Source of the DNA: Lophius americanus
Taxonomy: Eukaryota; Chordata; Actinopteri; Lophiiformes; Lophiidae
Assembly (NCBI GenBank): GCA_037951165.1
Contig: JBBDHG010000011.1
Span: forward strand, 6,661,001 to 6,725,000
Direction of reading: 5' to 3'
Length of the DNA stretch: 64,000 nucleotides
The translations under genes were made by a program, and so were the position numbers. Shown here piece after piece: positions 52,401-58,936 of this stretch. Under the pieces are notes generated by a model. It did no database searches, was not told the origin of the DNA, and was given only the letters and a program-made list of their open reading frames with translations. Positions within the stretch are counted from its first letter, which is position 1; each line of letters starts with the position of its first letter.

Positions 52401-53340
52401 CATTCAAAACTGTAAATTAGAGTCAAATAAATCCTATTTTGTTGGTCTGAAAAGTTTAAATTTTCAAGTATGCCTGCCAGACTATGTTAAGATTAAAAAG
52501 CTAACACACTTTTATCAATTAAATCGGGTACAGTAATAGAACGAAAGAACTCCAAGTCCACTTTTTTTCAGTGTAAATGACCACATGCAGACACTCACAC
52601 AGCGTTAAGAGATCCGTGGCACGCGCATAAGCAATAAACACATGTTAGCCGTGGTTGCTTGTTGTTTTTCAGAGGGCCATGACCCCTGGCTCGTTTCTAT
52701 CAAAACTTTCATTTGGCAAACTCATTACTGTCAGGAAACAACGCCCTGCCCGCGTCCATTCAACCCGGGCCAAGCGCACAAGGACTCGGACCACAAAGGT
52801 CCTGCAGGATGGGGCTTATCTCCCTCCCTGCACACGGTGCTATTAGACAGGAGCGCCTCAGGCACACGACAGCACCCATGACTTAATTGACCCATAAATG
52901 AGCACAAGCGCCTGTGCCGTGATGAAAAGGCGCATCTGTGCATCTGTGTCTCCATCTGAGGAAAAGGCTGAATGTCCTGCCTGTCTAATGAAAAGTACTT
53001 GTTTATGCCAAGATGCATAAACACCAAATTGATATCTGTAGTTTATGGGAATCCAAAATGAAAATCATGCGTAAAATGTTTTTTCTCTTGGTCACAATTT
53101 GTTCAGACTGTGTTTCCGCTCCATAAATGTTAAAACTAAGTGAAACAAAGACATCTCCTCTATAATAAATGATCAGATGAGAAAAAGAAATGACTGAATA
53201 AGCTACTGAATAAATGTCAGCGCTCGGTCAGATGGCGCAGGTGCTCCGACCGGTGCTTTTACGCCAGCAACTTTTTACTCACCTTTCGCAAGAACATCGT
53301 ACAATCCACATAGCAGGCAGATGAGGACAAATTTCACCAT
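15724..53340 (-). CDS. flt1: FLT1 / VEGF receptor 1, receptor tyrosine kinase (complete, 30 exons)
   Basis: Single-pass endothelial receptor for VEGF-A, VEGF-B and PlGF; in vertebrates it also acts as a VEGF trap. Coding exons 1-30: 53283-53340, 50162-50258, 48054-48259, 44922-45046, 41812-41977, 41567-41703, 39416-39587, 39164-39281, 38679-38848, 38361-38508, 30472-30595, 29332-29440, 27407-27715, 22352-22498, 22149-22280, 21277-21383, 20490-20625, 19990-20094, 19796-19909, 19329-19417, 18911-19013, 18723-18820, 18507-18629, 17705-17816, 17458-17557, 16963-17068, 16767-16864, 16496-16556, 16256-16347, 15724-15895. The lengths sum to 3834 nt (1277 aa plus stop) with every phase consistent; human FLT1 also has 30 exons (1338 aa). 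Position beside pan3 and the C-terminal SPPPDYNS distinguish it from kdr and flt4. The least certain border is the exon 17 acceptor. Confidence 0.97.
16963..18629 (-). CDS. flt1: flt1 exons 23-26: catalytic loop, activation loop, kinase C-lobe
   Basis: Exon 23 carries the catalytic loop HRDLAARN (Asp about 995), DFG (Asp about 1013) and activation loop DIYKDPDYIRKGD. Exon 24 has RLPLKWMSPESIF and SDVWSYGILLWEIFSLG. Exon 25 has FCHRLKVGTRMRAPEYSTPE. Exon 26 has MLACWEADPSDRPSFTDLVE. All invariant kinase residues are intact, so an active enzyme is predicted. The loop reads KDPDY where human FLT1 has KNPDY. Confidence 0.96.
17305..17447 (-). repeat. Dispersed teleost repeat, degraded, next to flt1 exon 25
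   Basis: Same family as 55160-55541 on the minus strand: GGGGGAGGAAG, AACAAACTCCACACAGAAA, CTAACCACTATGATACAGTGG occur in order. Its end lies about ten bases from exon 25 (17458). Confidence 0.6.
18020..18050. repeat. (AAGAT)n pentanucleotide microsatellite
   Basis: AAGATAAGATAAGATAAGATAAGA within flt1 intron 23, followed by diverged units (AAGACGAGACAAG). Confidence 0.8.
18723..19013 (-). CDS. flt1: flt1 exons 21-22: kinase insert and start of C-lobe
   Basis: Exon 21 (18911-19013) encodes most of the kinase insert, PPGRRHRMPGCVCRVSDANV onward to EEKDEKDNHMG. Exon 22 resumes the kinase with YLEDLISFSFQVARGMEFLA. From KSKRD to EDLI the spacer is 53 residues, shorter than the roughly 70 of human FLT1, and it is diverged. 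The reading phase and flanking splice sites support exon 21 despite low similarity. Confidence 0.85.
19329..20625 (-). CDS. flt1: flt1 exons 17-20: juxtamembrane segment and kinase N-lobe
   Basis: Exon 17 has the juxtamembrane KPEYLSIILD and QWEFPRERLKL. Exon 18 has the glycine loop LGRGAFGQVVQASAFG and the ATP-binding VAVKML (Lys about residue 852). Exon 19 has the alphaC region TASEHKALMTELKILNHIGH and NVVNLLGACTKQGG. Exon 20 has the hinge LMVIVEYCHYGNLSNFLKSK. The exon 17 acceptor (ATAAAG ending at 20626) is inferred from phase. Its donor GTTCAA is weak, and the exon 19 donor lies in a GTGTGTGT run. Confidence 0.94.
21160..21250. repeat. AT-rich satellite with tandem units
   Basis: Runs of TAATA and AATAC units, followed by two tandem copies of the unit ATACAAGGTACATAAT, in flt1 intron 16 just downstream of the transmembrane exon. 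Confidence 0.7.
21277..21383 (-). CDS. flt1: flt1 exon 16: transmembrane helix
   Basis: Encodes ASETSFLEIPALTCTC followed by a hydrophobic stretch (VMATIFWLLLTFF) and the stop-transfer IRKLRQ, residues about 740-775. The pattern TCTCV..TIFWLLLTFFIRK is close to human FLT1 (TCTCVAATLFWLLLTLFIRK). Confidence 0.96.
21655..21840. repeat. CA block facing a TG block
   Basis: Interrupted CA repeats (about 21658-21700) and, 80 bases later, interrupted TG repeats (about 21776-21835), which could fold on each other. Located in flt1 intron 15. Confidence 0.7.
22149..27715 (-). CDS. flt1: flt1 exons 13-15: Ig domains 6-7
   Basis: Exon 13 (309 bp) encodes all of Ig6 (DVPGGFSVSQREEPREGGE .. SGAYRCSARHLITGQE). 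Exons 14-15 encode Ig7 (VILSCHPKGVPTPTITWYKD .. GLYTCQATNERGSAESSAY). Exon 13 corresponds to the human exon after which intron-13 retention makes soluble FLT1. The domains support dimer contacts near the membrane. Confidence 0.95.
23180..23235 (+). mobile_element. Tc1 terminal fragment
   Basis: ACCTGTCAGCTGTCACAATG .. TATGGCTAATCAGTGTA resembles the ends of the Tc1 family at 48514-49025 (ATGTTATGACTGATTGGTGTA). Only the terminal part remains. Confidence 0.45.
25409..25442. repeat. Perfect 15-bp hairpin followed by oligo-T
   Basis: TCTAGAGGGAGTCTA, loop AGGA, then TAGACTCCCTCTAGA, directly followed by a run of T from about 25444 on the plus strand. A perfect stem with a tetraloop and T tail in flt1 intron 13. 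Origin unknown. Confidence 0.85.
26527..26572 (+). repeat. L2-type 3' tail with (TTA)n
   Basis: GATTATAAATTAAATGTACTATTATTATTATTATTATAA, the same tail as at 8571. A reverse-orientation (ATA)n tail lies just left, at about 26418-26475. Confidence 0.5.
26600..27260 (-). mobile_element. L2/Rex-type LINE fragment (reverse transcriptase C-terminus)
   Basis: On the minus strand the translation starts FDTVDHG. It then gives the thumb-region signature VSPRLDYCNALLIG and LQYVQNSAARILMRVRK followed by HITPVLYSLH, hallmarks of fish L2/Rex non-LTR reverse transcriptases. Distal sequence reads DLPDHLRAPQTTETFKKGLK. The catalytic YxDD region is missing by an internal deletion between DTVDH and LVHAF, so it is dead. 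It lies antisense-neutral inside flt1 intron 13 and in the same orientation as flt1. Confidence 0.85.
28493..28550 (-). mobile_element. Tc1 terminal inverted repeat scrap
   Basis: TATACACCAATCAGACAGAATATTACAAC is a near match to the Tc1 end (reverse complement of 49000-49027) in flt1 intron 12. No internal sequence is visible. Confidence 0.45.
29332..39281 (-). CDS. flt1: flt1 exons 8-12: Ig domains 4-5
   Basis: Exons 8-9 encode Ig4 (DRPFIRLKPRHGSVIKVHAG .. EEDAGKYTVLVRIQEH), which lacks the Cys pair as in other VEGF receptors and mediates homotypic contacts. Exons 10-12 encode Ig5 (VLHCTSHGVPPPHIQWLWHAC .. SGVFRCIASNSAGRD). Exon 11 (30472-30595) is the weakest match, but its end, NHILSVTHRQEVLQGKKK, aligns with human NRIESITQRMAIIEGKNK, which fixes the frame. 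Its acceptor is an unusual CTTCAAG. Intron 10, before it, is 7.8 kb. Confidence 0.88.
29690..29735. repeat. GT-rich microsatellite
   Basis: GTGTGTGTGTACGTGTGTACGTGTGTGTGTGTGAGTGTGTGTGCGCGC in flt1 intron 11; an interrupted GT tract with alternating purine-pyrimidine character. Confidence 0.75.
29845..30275 (-). mobile_element. Tc1/mariner deletion derivative
   Basis: On the minus strand the translation includes MKDLLLKSRWRIKEHTF, RIFVESKLPGVSPVF and GDLYNIWQEAIMLW, the C-terminal end and terminus of a fish Tc1-like transposase. The adjoining minus-strand segment (GGCATGTCGACTGGGTCAGTG) comes from the element's N-terminal part, so the middle is deleted. It sits in flt1 intron 11. Confidence 0.65.
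31088..31243. repeat. Foldback repeat, two 66-bp arms with a 24-bp loop
   Basis: Left arm 31088-31153 (TCCATGTTGGTTGAATCTAA .. CACCTCTCATC) and right arm 31178-31243 (GATGAGAGGTGAAACGCTTT .. CCAACATGGA) are reverse complements with a few mismatches, separated by 31154-31177. They could form a long hairpin in the flt1 pre-mRNA. Confidence 0.85.
31850..32105 (-). repeat. Dispersed repeat shared with 60000-60180
   Basis: On the minus strand the sequence shares AGATCTCCTT, CTCCA/GGAGATAAAGC, CAGAAATGTACG and TTTCCCAAAATC landmarks with 60000-60180 on the plus strand. The shared part translates in both as GDKxxPSVRNxxxxFPKI. Family not identified. Confidence 0.55.
32555..32602. repeat. Perfect 16-bp hairpin
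   Basis: CTTTAATATCATTGTA at 32555-32570 and its exact reverse complement at 32587-32602, separated by 16 bases. AT-rich, in flt1 intron 10. Confidence 0.85.
33806..33834. repeat. (CA)n microsatellite
   Basis: Uninterrupted ACACAC tract of about 28 bases in flt1 intron 10. Confidence 0.9.
34250..34582. repeat. CA-rich tandem duplication plus long (CA)n
   Basis: Two copies of a unit of about 112 bp (CATTCCTGTACAAGTATACA at 34301 and CATTCCTGTACAAGTATGCA at 34413), each followed by ACATTCTCACACAC. They are followed by an uninterrupted (CA)n of about 70 bases ending near 34560 and then GCGCACAC. Open frames here encode only Thr-His or Val-Cys strings. Confidence 0.9.
35533..35955 (-). other. 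Unassigned GC-rich open frame in flt1 intron 10
   Basis: A 140-codon frame is open on the minus strand, including FFAARLHRKPDAALEEAQ and a hydrophobic stretch WVLDPLLGLALGTAAFL. Within it a good splice acceptor (GTTCTTTGCAG, exon start at 35840) precedes a GC-rich block. I recognise no family. It could be an alternative flt1 exon, an unknown gene fragment, or chance. Exon 10 joined to this acceptor would read six new residues (PAAPQA) and a stop, not the long frame. Confidence 0.25.
36628..36700. repeat. Two (TG)n microsatellites
   Basis: TG runs at about 36630-36664 and 36674-36699, split by AGTACT, in flt1 intron 10. Confidence 0.9.
36990..37155. repeat. Long (CA)n microsatellite
   Basis: About 150 bases of CA with single-base interruptions (CGCA, CCCA, CAGA). 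Further CA tracts follow at 37262-37284, 37408-37450 and 37490-37522. Confidence 0.9.
37870..37940. repeat. (ATA)n and (AT)n microsatellite
   Basis: ATAATAATTATAATCATAAT .. AATAAATATATATATATAGA, probably a reverse-orientation retroposon tail that expanded. Confidence 0.7.
39416..50258 (-). CDS. flt1: flt1 exons 2-7: Ig domains 1-3 (ligand-binding part)
   Basis: Exons 2-3 make Ig1 (NQTLLLSCR .. GLFRCRYRHRTRR), exons 4-5 Ig2 (PLVIPCRVTHPNVTTTLVK .. GPFSCQTVTEGVV) and exons 6-7 Ig3 (RLVLNCTATGELNTRVNISW .. RGVYTCRVSSGENTK). Each has the Cys pair of a V/I-set Ig fold. In the family Ig2 with Ig3 binds VEGF/PlGF. Several N-x-S/T sequons are present (NQT, NVT, NIT, NTS, NCT, NIS). The phases agree across all five joins. 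Confidence 0.95.
40225..40530 (+). repeat. Dispersed teleost repeat (GGATAAGCGG family)
   Basis: Contains TTCGCAGGAAGAAGGGTCCA, GTAGGTTAATTGGTGACCCT, CAGCTGGGATAAACTCCAGC and AATAAGCGGTTACAG, followed by AATGAATAAATGAATA; the same order as the better copy at 55160. It lies in flt1 intron 6. Confidence 0.75.
42243..42263. repeat. Poly-C/poly-G run of 21
   Basis: Twenty-one consecutive C on the plus strand (G on the flt1 sense strand), a possible G-quadruplex-forming run, in flt1 intron 4. Confidence 0.9.
45292..45994. mobile_element. Non-autonomous DNA transposon with long TIRs
   Basis: The left end TTTCAAGAAGCAGGCTAAGG .. CTCCGAGT and the reverse complement of the right end TTTCAAAAAGCAGGATTAAC .. 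CTCTGAGT form terminal inverted repeats about 700 bp apart. The AAGCAGGxTAA termini resemble fish PIF/Harbinger-type elements, which is inference. The interior shows no transposase. It lies in flt1 intron 3. Confidence 0.65.
48514..49025 (+). mobile_element. Internally deleted Tc1/mariner element with TA target site
   Basis: Starts TA-CACCATCCACCCATAACA and ends TTATGACTGATTGGTG-TA; the two ends are inverted repeats and both abut TA, the Tc1 target site. Inside are the N-terminal transposase region (GGGAAAGACTAAGGATCTGA, CAGACGATCTCCAAAACG, GAGCTACTGTAGCACAAATG) and then directly the 3' end, so the catalytic middle is deleted. In flt1 intron 2. Confidence 0.8.
49311..49345 (-). repeat. L2-type tail, reverse orientation
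   Basis: TATAATAATAATAATAATAATACATTTAATTTATA, the reverse complement of the AAATTAAATGTATTATTATT tail. In flt1 intron 2. Confidence 0.55.
49508..49553 (+). repeat. L2-type 3' tail, forward orientation
   Basis: AAAGTGCATTATAAATTAAATATATTATTATTATAATTATTATTG. With the inverted tail at 49311 it brackets about 160 bp. Confidence 0.55.
50259..53282 (-). other. flt1 intron 1 (3 kb)
   Basis: Mostly AT-rich with no recognisable repeat. A relatively GC-rich stretch at 52640-52990 contains CAGGAAACAAC (52732-52742), an ETS core GGAA abutting a forkhead-like AAACAA, and a TGTTTATG forkhead-like site near 53001. First-intron enhancers are common in endothelial receptor genes; function here is inference. 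Confidence 0.4.
53283..53340 (-). CDS. flt1: flt1 exon 1: start codon and signal peptide
   Basis: The ATG (53338-53340) sits in GAGATGG, with G at -3 and +4. It opens MVKFVLICLLCGLYDVLAK, a short basic N-region and hydrophobic core typical of a secretory signal. The donor GTGAGT follows in phase 1 and joins exon 2 (DKDLKGKYSVPILD). No better upstream start is visible. Confidence 0.9.
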
Positions 53341-53535
53341 CTCTGGTGACTCCGAAGCTGCTTTCAAATATAAATCAAACAAGTTTAATTCCTGTTGCTG
53401 TTTTCCCCTCTCGACTTTACGCAGCGCCTAATTCAGATGTTGGGTTTCCCGTGGAGAGCTGCAGGAGATCACGGTACGGGACACAGCGCGTGAACTTCTT
53501 TGGAAACTTTCCCCATCGTTTTGGATAGAGGCGAA

Positions 53536-53543
53536 GATTTATA
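53536..53543 (-). promoter_or_regulatory. flt1: TATA box of flt1
   Basis: On the minus strand the sequence is TATAAATC, about 200 bases upstream of the flt1 ATG (53340). Transcription would start around 53510, leaving a 5'UTR of about 170 nt. Human FLT1 also has a TATA-containing promoter. Confidence 0.65.
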
Positions 53544-53574
53544 CAGTTCCCACACTGCGCTTACCGGATAGCGG

Positions 53575-53586
53575 ACTTCCGTGACG
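53575..53586 (-). promoter_or_regulatory. flt1: Adjacent CRE-like and ETS sites of the flt1 promoter
   Basis: On the minus strand CGTCACGGAAGT combines a CRE half-site (TGACG on the plus strand) with an ETS site (GGAAGT), about 35 bases upstream of the TATA box. CRE and ETS elements are known to drive human FLT1 promoter activity; conservation of the arrangement is what I see here. Confidence 0.55.
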
Positions 53587-54894
53587 GCCACTGACACACC
53601 CATGGTGCGTAACAGCAGCCTCCATTTAGCCTTCAGCAGTAGCCAAGCAACCGCGCAGTGGGGTGTTAATTCAAGTCTACAAAAGTATAAAATAGCCTTT
53701 TAAACTACAGTTAAAGATGCGTTTAGAAATGAAACGACCCTTTCCTACTTAACCATATACTTTTGAGGCATGTGTTATTCCCAGCACAGTGGGGAGGCGT
53801 GGATCCTGAGCAGCAGAGGTCTTGCAGCTCTGTTTAACCTGTGTGCAGATCCACCCTGACGGGCACACGGGATGATCAGCACGTAGGCACCAGTGGGAAC
53901 GGGTGGTCGCCTCATCAAGAATGTGCACACAGCACACCGATATTTTTTTTCCCTAAAGAAAAATAATATTATTAATTCCAAGTCCCTCTTTCCAGGACTA
54001 GAAAAAGACTGATCTCAGCACCACAACAGGTGGAGCCCCGATGATCAGAATTCAACACTACACTGTTCAACTATCTGTCGACTATAATGACATCTTTTCA
54101 GCAAGATTGTGAGATTTCAGTTCATAGATTTCTCTAATTGAGTCAGAACCCAAATCTTACCTGTTAAATTGGAAAATTTGTCTTTAATAAATAGTCTGTT
54201 AGCGTTACACAGTTATGCAAATTACACTTTATTTTTAAACTGATATGGATGTGAGGTGAATCATTCAATAAAATTGAATGATTTGAAAGTTTGGCCACCA
54301 CGAGAATATGTGATCTGAATTAGGAGGTTGAGCAGGAGAATCCAGGTTGATGATTAATTCACATAACAATCACTTCAAGTTTCAAGGTGAACTTAAAAAG
54401 AGGCACCATCATATAAATAAAAGGAAATTAAAAACGACATGCATAATATAAAAACTCCATCTATCAGGAGCTTTTACAACTATCTACAATTACAGAATAT
54501 ATTGAACAGAAGACTGAGTCAGATGCACGTAGTTAAAAATGCAGTGCGATAAGAGCCCACGTTCACACCGTGGATCCAGAACACAGATACGGTACATGCA
54601 GATAAGGGCAAACATTTGTTGGGAAACCGAGAGATCTTCACATCCCATAAAGGAGCAGATGTGATTTTTGTTGGCCGCCCCTGACATGGACACTAGAGAA
54701 CAATGTAGCTTTGGTTAAAAAAAAAGAAAAAGGATGGGGTAGAGACACTAGAAAAACAGGAGGCAACCGTCTGTATTCACATGCACAGGATGACCCGGCA
54801 AGGAGGCATGTCTAATATCTGATCTGAAGTCAGATAACTGATGAGGAAAGCAGGGAGTTTTAGTCGTCTACACATTTGATTTAAATTATATAAT

Positions 54895-54900
54895 ATATAT

Positions 54901-54980
<80 letters not shown>

Positions 54981-55118
54981 TAATATATTAATATATTATA
55001 TATATTAATATATTATATATAATATATTATATATATATATGTAATATATTATATATAATATATATATATATATATAATATATAATATATATATATTATAT
55101 ATATATATATTATATATA
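54895..55118. repeat. Long (TA)n microsatellite
   Basis: More than 200 bases of almost pure TA with TATTAATATA interruptions. It is self-complementary and prone to cruciform formation and assembly error. Confidence 0.9.
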
Positions 55119-55155
55119 CAGCATTATAAATTAAATGTATTATTATTATTATTAT
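55119..55155 (+). repeat. L2-type 3' tail
   Basis: ACAGCATTATAAATTAAATGTATTATTATTATTATTATAT, the same tail as at 8571, sitting between the TA block and the dispersed repeat. Confidence 0.55.
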
Positions 55156-55159
55156 ATAT

Positions 55160-55541
55160 ACACACTGCTCATGGCAGCACGGTGGCGCTGTTGCCTCACA
55201 GCAAGAAGGTACCGGGTTCGAATCCACATCTGCCGGCTTTCCGTGCAGAGTTTGCAGGTTCTCCCTGTGTCTCCCTCTCTGCGTGGGTTCTCTCCGGGAA
55301 CTCCAGCTTCCTCCCACAGTCCAAAAACTGTGGTATAGGTGAATTGGTGAAACAAAACTGCCCATAGGAGTAAGTGTGACTGTAAGTGTGTGGTTGTGTG
55401 TCTCTGTTTGTGTGTTGGCCCTGCAATGAACTGGCGACTTGTCCAGGGTTTATCCTGCCTCTCGCCTGATGTTAGCTGGGATAGGCTCCAGCCCCCCGTG
55501 ACCCTGAACAGGATAAGCGGTAGATAATGACTGAATGAATA
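55160..55541 (+). repeat. Dispersed teleost repeat (GGATAAGCGG family), best copy
   Basis: Runs from TGCTCATGGCAGCACGGTGG through CCTCACAGCAAGAAGG, GGGTTCGAATCC, TTGCAGGTTCTCCCTGTGTC, TTCCTCCCACAGTCCA, GATAGGCTCCAGCCCCC and CTGAACAGGATAAGCGG to GACTGAATGAATA. GGGTTCGAATCC resembles a tRNA B box. Degraded copies lie at 13990, 17305 and 40225. Confidence 0.85.
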
Positions 55542-56667
55542 TACACTGCTCAAAAAAGTTAGGGGTACACTTAAAACCCAAATTGGATTTTCACGAGAAG
55601 ATGAACATCCTCTCAGAATATCAGGGACCTCTATGACAGCCTGTGGTGCTACTTGGTGGTGTCTGATGTACCGATTCATAACCTCCCAGAGGTTCTCAAT
55701 TGGATTCAGGTCAGGGGAACGTGAGGACCAGCCAATGGAAATGGCATCAATACCTTCGCCACCCAGGAACTGCCTACTGACGCTGGCCACATGAGGCCGG
55801 GAGTTGCCCTGCACCAGGAGTTGCCACTGCAAAAGCATAACTCTGAAATGTCATCCTCGAACATGACAGCAGTCAGGGTACCATTGGCGAACATGTGGAG
55901 GTTCTGAGTCTGAGACCCTCAAAAGATCTGCCTACCCAGACCATCACTGACCCACCACCAAACTGGGCCTGCTGGATGAACCTTCACCACTGGGTGTCCT
56001 GACTCTTTCTCTTTTCATGTCTGTGTCATGAGCTCAACCTGATCTCACCTGTGAAGAGAACCGGGCACCAATGGAGAACCTTTCCTTTCTGCTGTTCTCT
56101 GGTCCAATAAGCTGGTGCTTGGCTGTGAGCAGAGGTACCAGTAGAGGATGCTGGGCCCTCACACCATCCTCATGGAGTCTCTTCCTGACAAGTTTGGTGA
56201 GAGGAATTTTGTAGGTACCTGGAAGCGATTCTCCTGTTCTGCCTCGCACAAAGGAGCAGATACCGGTCCTGGTGCTAGATTGTTGTCCTTCTATCGTCCT
56301 GTCCAGACTATTCTGGGAGACGCAGCAAACCTTCTTTGTCGGTTCTTGTGATGGCACGTATGGAAGTTCCATCCAGGAGGAGCAGGACTACCTGTGCAAC
56401 CTGAATGTGCTGCAGGTACCGACCGCATCATGCCACCAGTAGAGACAAGCACACCAGCAGAATACAAAACTAGATCACCACAATTAGTCAGGAAGGATGA
56501 GGAGAGAGTAATCGTCCTTTGGAACCAGAACCCTTCCATTTCTTGGGCTTGAAGCTGATTGAATCGCTTACGCTTCCTTACACGACAGATCCAGAGCCCA
56601 GAGGTTTAACTGACTCCGTGTTATTCTGTGATGATTAGGTGTTCCCTTTACTTGTGTGAGCAGTGTA
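55542..56667 (-). mobile_element. Tc1/mariner transposon (about 1.12 kb) with broken transposase
   Basis: Terminal inverted repeats CACTGCTCAAAAAAGTTAGG (left) and CACTGCTCACACAAGTAAAG (reverse complement of right) are flanked by TA on both sides (55542-55543, 56666-56667). The minus-strand transposase has the N-terminal part LPGTYKIPLTKLVRKRLHED, then RPHVASVSRQFL and the signature SPDLNPIENLWEVMNRY containing the last catalytic acidic residue. Frames change several times with stops between, so it is not autonomous. It lies 3' of the protease gene. Confidence 0.85.
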
Positions 56668-57240
56668 CCATCACTAATGTAAGAGATTGGACCAGGATGG
56701 GCCACTTTAATTGTTTTTTACATAACTCAATGTTTCACTGAAAGAGGACACAGTCGTTAATAAGTAATGTCCTCGACAACCACTCAAATAATTTTTAAGG
56801 CTACAAGACGTGAAGAATAAAACATGTTAAAAATGTGATTATCAGCAGCTAAACATTCGTATTTCTGTAGGTAACTTTACCTTACCCTAACTGTTATTAC
56901 AGGCCATGTGTGCGCGGCCATAAACCCTACTGGCTGTTTTGATATCATCTTGTGTCATTATTGGGTATTTTGTCATTTCTATAAAGTAGTTCAGACAGAT
57001 TATTTGGATTCTGACACATTTACATGTATTAATGGAAGAAAACAACTAGAAGGGATTTTAATGTTACGTTGATTTTGATGACCCCTAGAGACAAACTGGA
57101 GGTCTATACTGTAATGCAGAGTGTGGGTCTGTCTTGAAGAGGAGTGTCAAAGTAGAGTCAGTTCTGAGTCCTTCTGAATCTGATCTGGAATGACTGACCG
57201 AAGATGAAGTTGTGTTTTTATCTTCCTCCAACACTTACCA

Positions 57241-57250
57241 TTTATTTATT
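57241..57250 (-). promoter_or_regulatory. Candidate polyadenylation signals of the matriptase-like gene
   Basis: Two overlapping AATAAA hexamers on the minus strand (TTTATTTATT on +), about 550 nt past the stop codon at 57799. No nearer AATAAA was noticed. Confidence 0.4.
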
Positions 57251-57798
57251 TTTTAATGTTGCTGATACTAAACCAGTATCAGCCACAACCCCTCAAAATT
57301 TCTCAGTTTGGAAAAAATACCCTCCATCTGTCAATTATCTTTCAATCTTTGTCATTAACATGTATAAAATGTAAACACAAGCTTTTCCACTGCTCCAATG
57401 CTGTAAAGCGTTTTGTCTGATTTCATGTGGAATCCAACCCAATCATGCGGAATTGAGGATAAAGACCTTCTTCCTCATAATCTTATTTCCCTACGTAAGT
57501 CCTCTTTCGAGGCATTGTGCTTCAAAACTTAAAAGCTCTTTGTAGCTGCTTTAATAACAAAATAATATGCTGATATGTGTGAACACAGCCACAGTCCATG
57601 TTTAGAGATTGTAAGGACACTGGTTGGATTGGAGCACAGATGATGTGGCTGCTAGCCTGCTGCAATGGATGAACTCCCGAAAGCTGCGTGTATGTGCTGC
57701 CATGTGATCATGACAACAGTCTGAAGGTGGACTCAAAGCCTGAAACCTTCATCCAGTGTGTTCATTTGTCTTTTGCTTCGTGCTGGACAGGTTTACAA

Positions 57799-58936
57799 TC
57801 ACACCTGTCCTTTTGTCTGCTGATGGATCCAGTCAGTGAACTTCACCACTTGTGTGTAGACACCGGGACGGTTCAGCCTGGCACAGCCCTCACCCCAGCT
57901 CACAATCCCTGCGAGGAACCACCGCCTGCCTCGCTCCAGGCACACTAACGGGCCTCCTGAGTCACCCTGTGTGATACAGAATCAGAGCAAACATGAACAG
58001 AGAGAATGTAAACACACCAGATACCTTATTGGTTGATGGTTAGAGGAAGTCCTGCTGGGGCTTCATTTTAAGTCTTACATCAACTACATAATTCTGGTAT
58101 TTTCCAATATACTCACTTGACATGCATCCACTCCTCCCTGCAGGTTCCCAGCACACAGCATTCTGGGGGTGACGGCGTCATCATATAGTTTGTTACACGT
58201 GCTCCTGTTGATGATCTTCACTGAGGCCTCTTGTAAGCGAGTGGCCAGCTCACCTACAACCAAACAAACACAAAATTCAAAGATCTTGGTTGATGAGGGC
58301 ATATTTGGCGTGCTCGTCTACAACGCCCTGGTCTCAGATAATTTGAAAAAATCAGCATACTCTGAGTAAACTAGCTCTTTGGTTTAACTCTACAACACCT
58401 CGTACCATCCTCCATTAGGACCCCCCAGCCTGTGACGTAGCAGCTGGTCCCTGTTGTGAAGGAGTGGGAGGGTGAAGGAACGCACACAGGCTGCACCAGG
58501 TCGTTGAAAAAGACGGGAGCACCGAGCTCCAGAAGGGCGATGTCGTAGTCAGAGGTAAACTGGTCGTACTTTGGGTGGAGGAGCACTCGGCGGATTGGTC
58601 TGGTGGTAGCTCCGTTGTTCCCATTAGTCATCACACCCATTCCCATGTGGGCCCTCCATGCACGAGTATCTGAGTATCTGCAGACATGACATGCATGAAC
58701 ACAGTACACAAACACACAGGGATGTGTGGACCTTTTTGGACCTTCTCCTTACTTGATGGCATCTGAGTCCTGGAAGCAGTGAGCTGCAGAGATGAGCCAG
58801 CGGCTGGAGACCAGGGTGGCCCCACAAACATGGCCATAGCGATCAATTTGGAGGCTGACCTGCCATGGCCATGATCCCGCCCCGGCATCAGAGCCGCCCA
58901 CTATTTTAGTACGCTTCCTGGGTCTGGTGCCACAAC
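57799..58936 (-). CDS. Matriptase-like: trypsin-like serine protease domain
   Basis: Activation cleavage is predicted after Lys in RKRTK-IVGG (about residue 502). The catalytic triad is intact: His in ISAAHC (about 544), Asp in DYDIALLEL (about 598), Ser in GDSGGP (about 692). The Asp six residues before the Ser (DACQGDSGGP, about 686) predicts cleavage after Arg/Lys. The C-terminus reads IVSWGEGCARLNRPGVYTQV and ends KGQV-stop. Proteolytically competent by sequence. Confidence 0.95.

Larger units (their letters stand above)
53587..57798. other. flt1-matriptase intergenic region
   Basis: 4.2 kb between the flt1 promoter and the stop codon of the protease gene, which is in the same orientation. 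Contains a (TA)n block (54895-55118), a dispersed repeat (55160-55541), a Tc1 element (55542-56667) and the protease 3'UTR. No additional gene was recognised. Confidence 0.6.

Noticed and set aside
53749..53981. Open frames upstream of the flt1 promoter
   Set aside because: No family resemblance, no splice signals, overlapping frames equally open.
57688..57948. 86-codon plus-strand frame
   Set aside because: Antisense of the last protease exon, which carries the GDSGGP motif on the minus strand.
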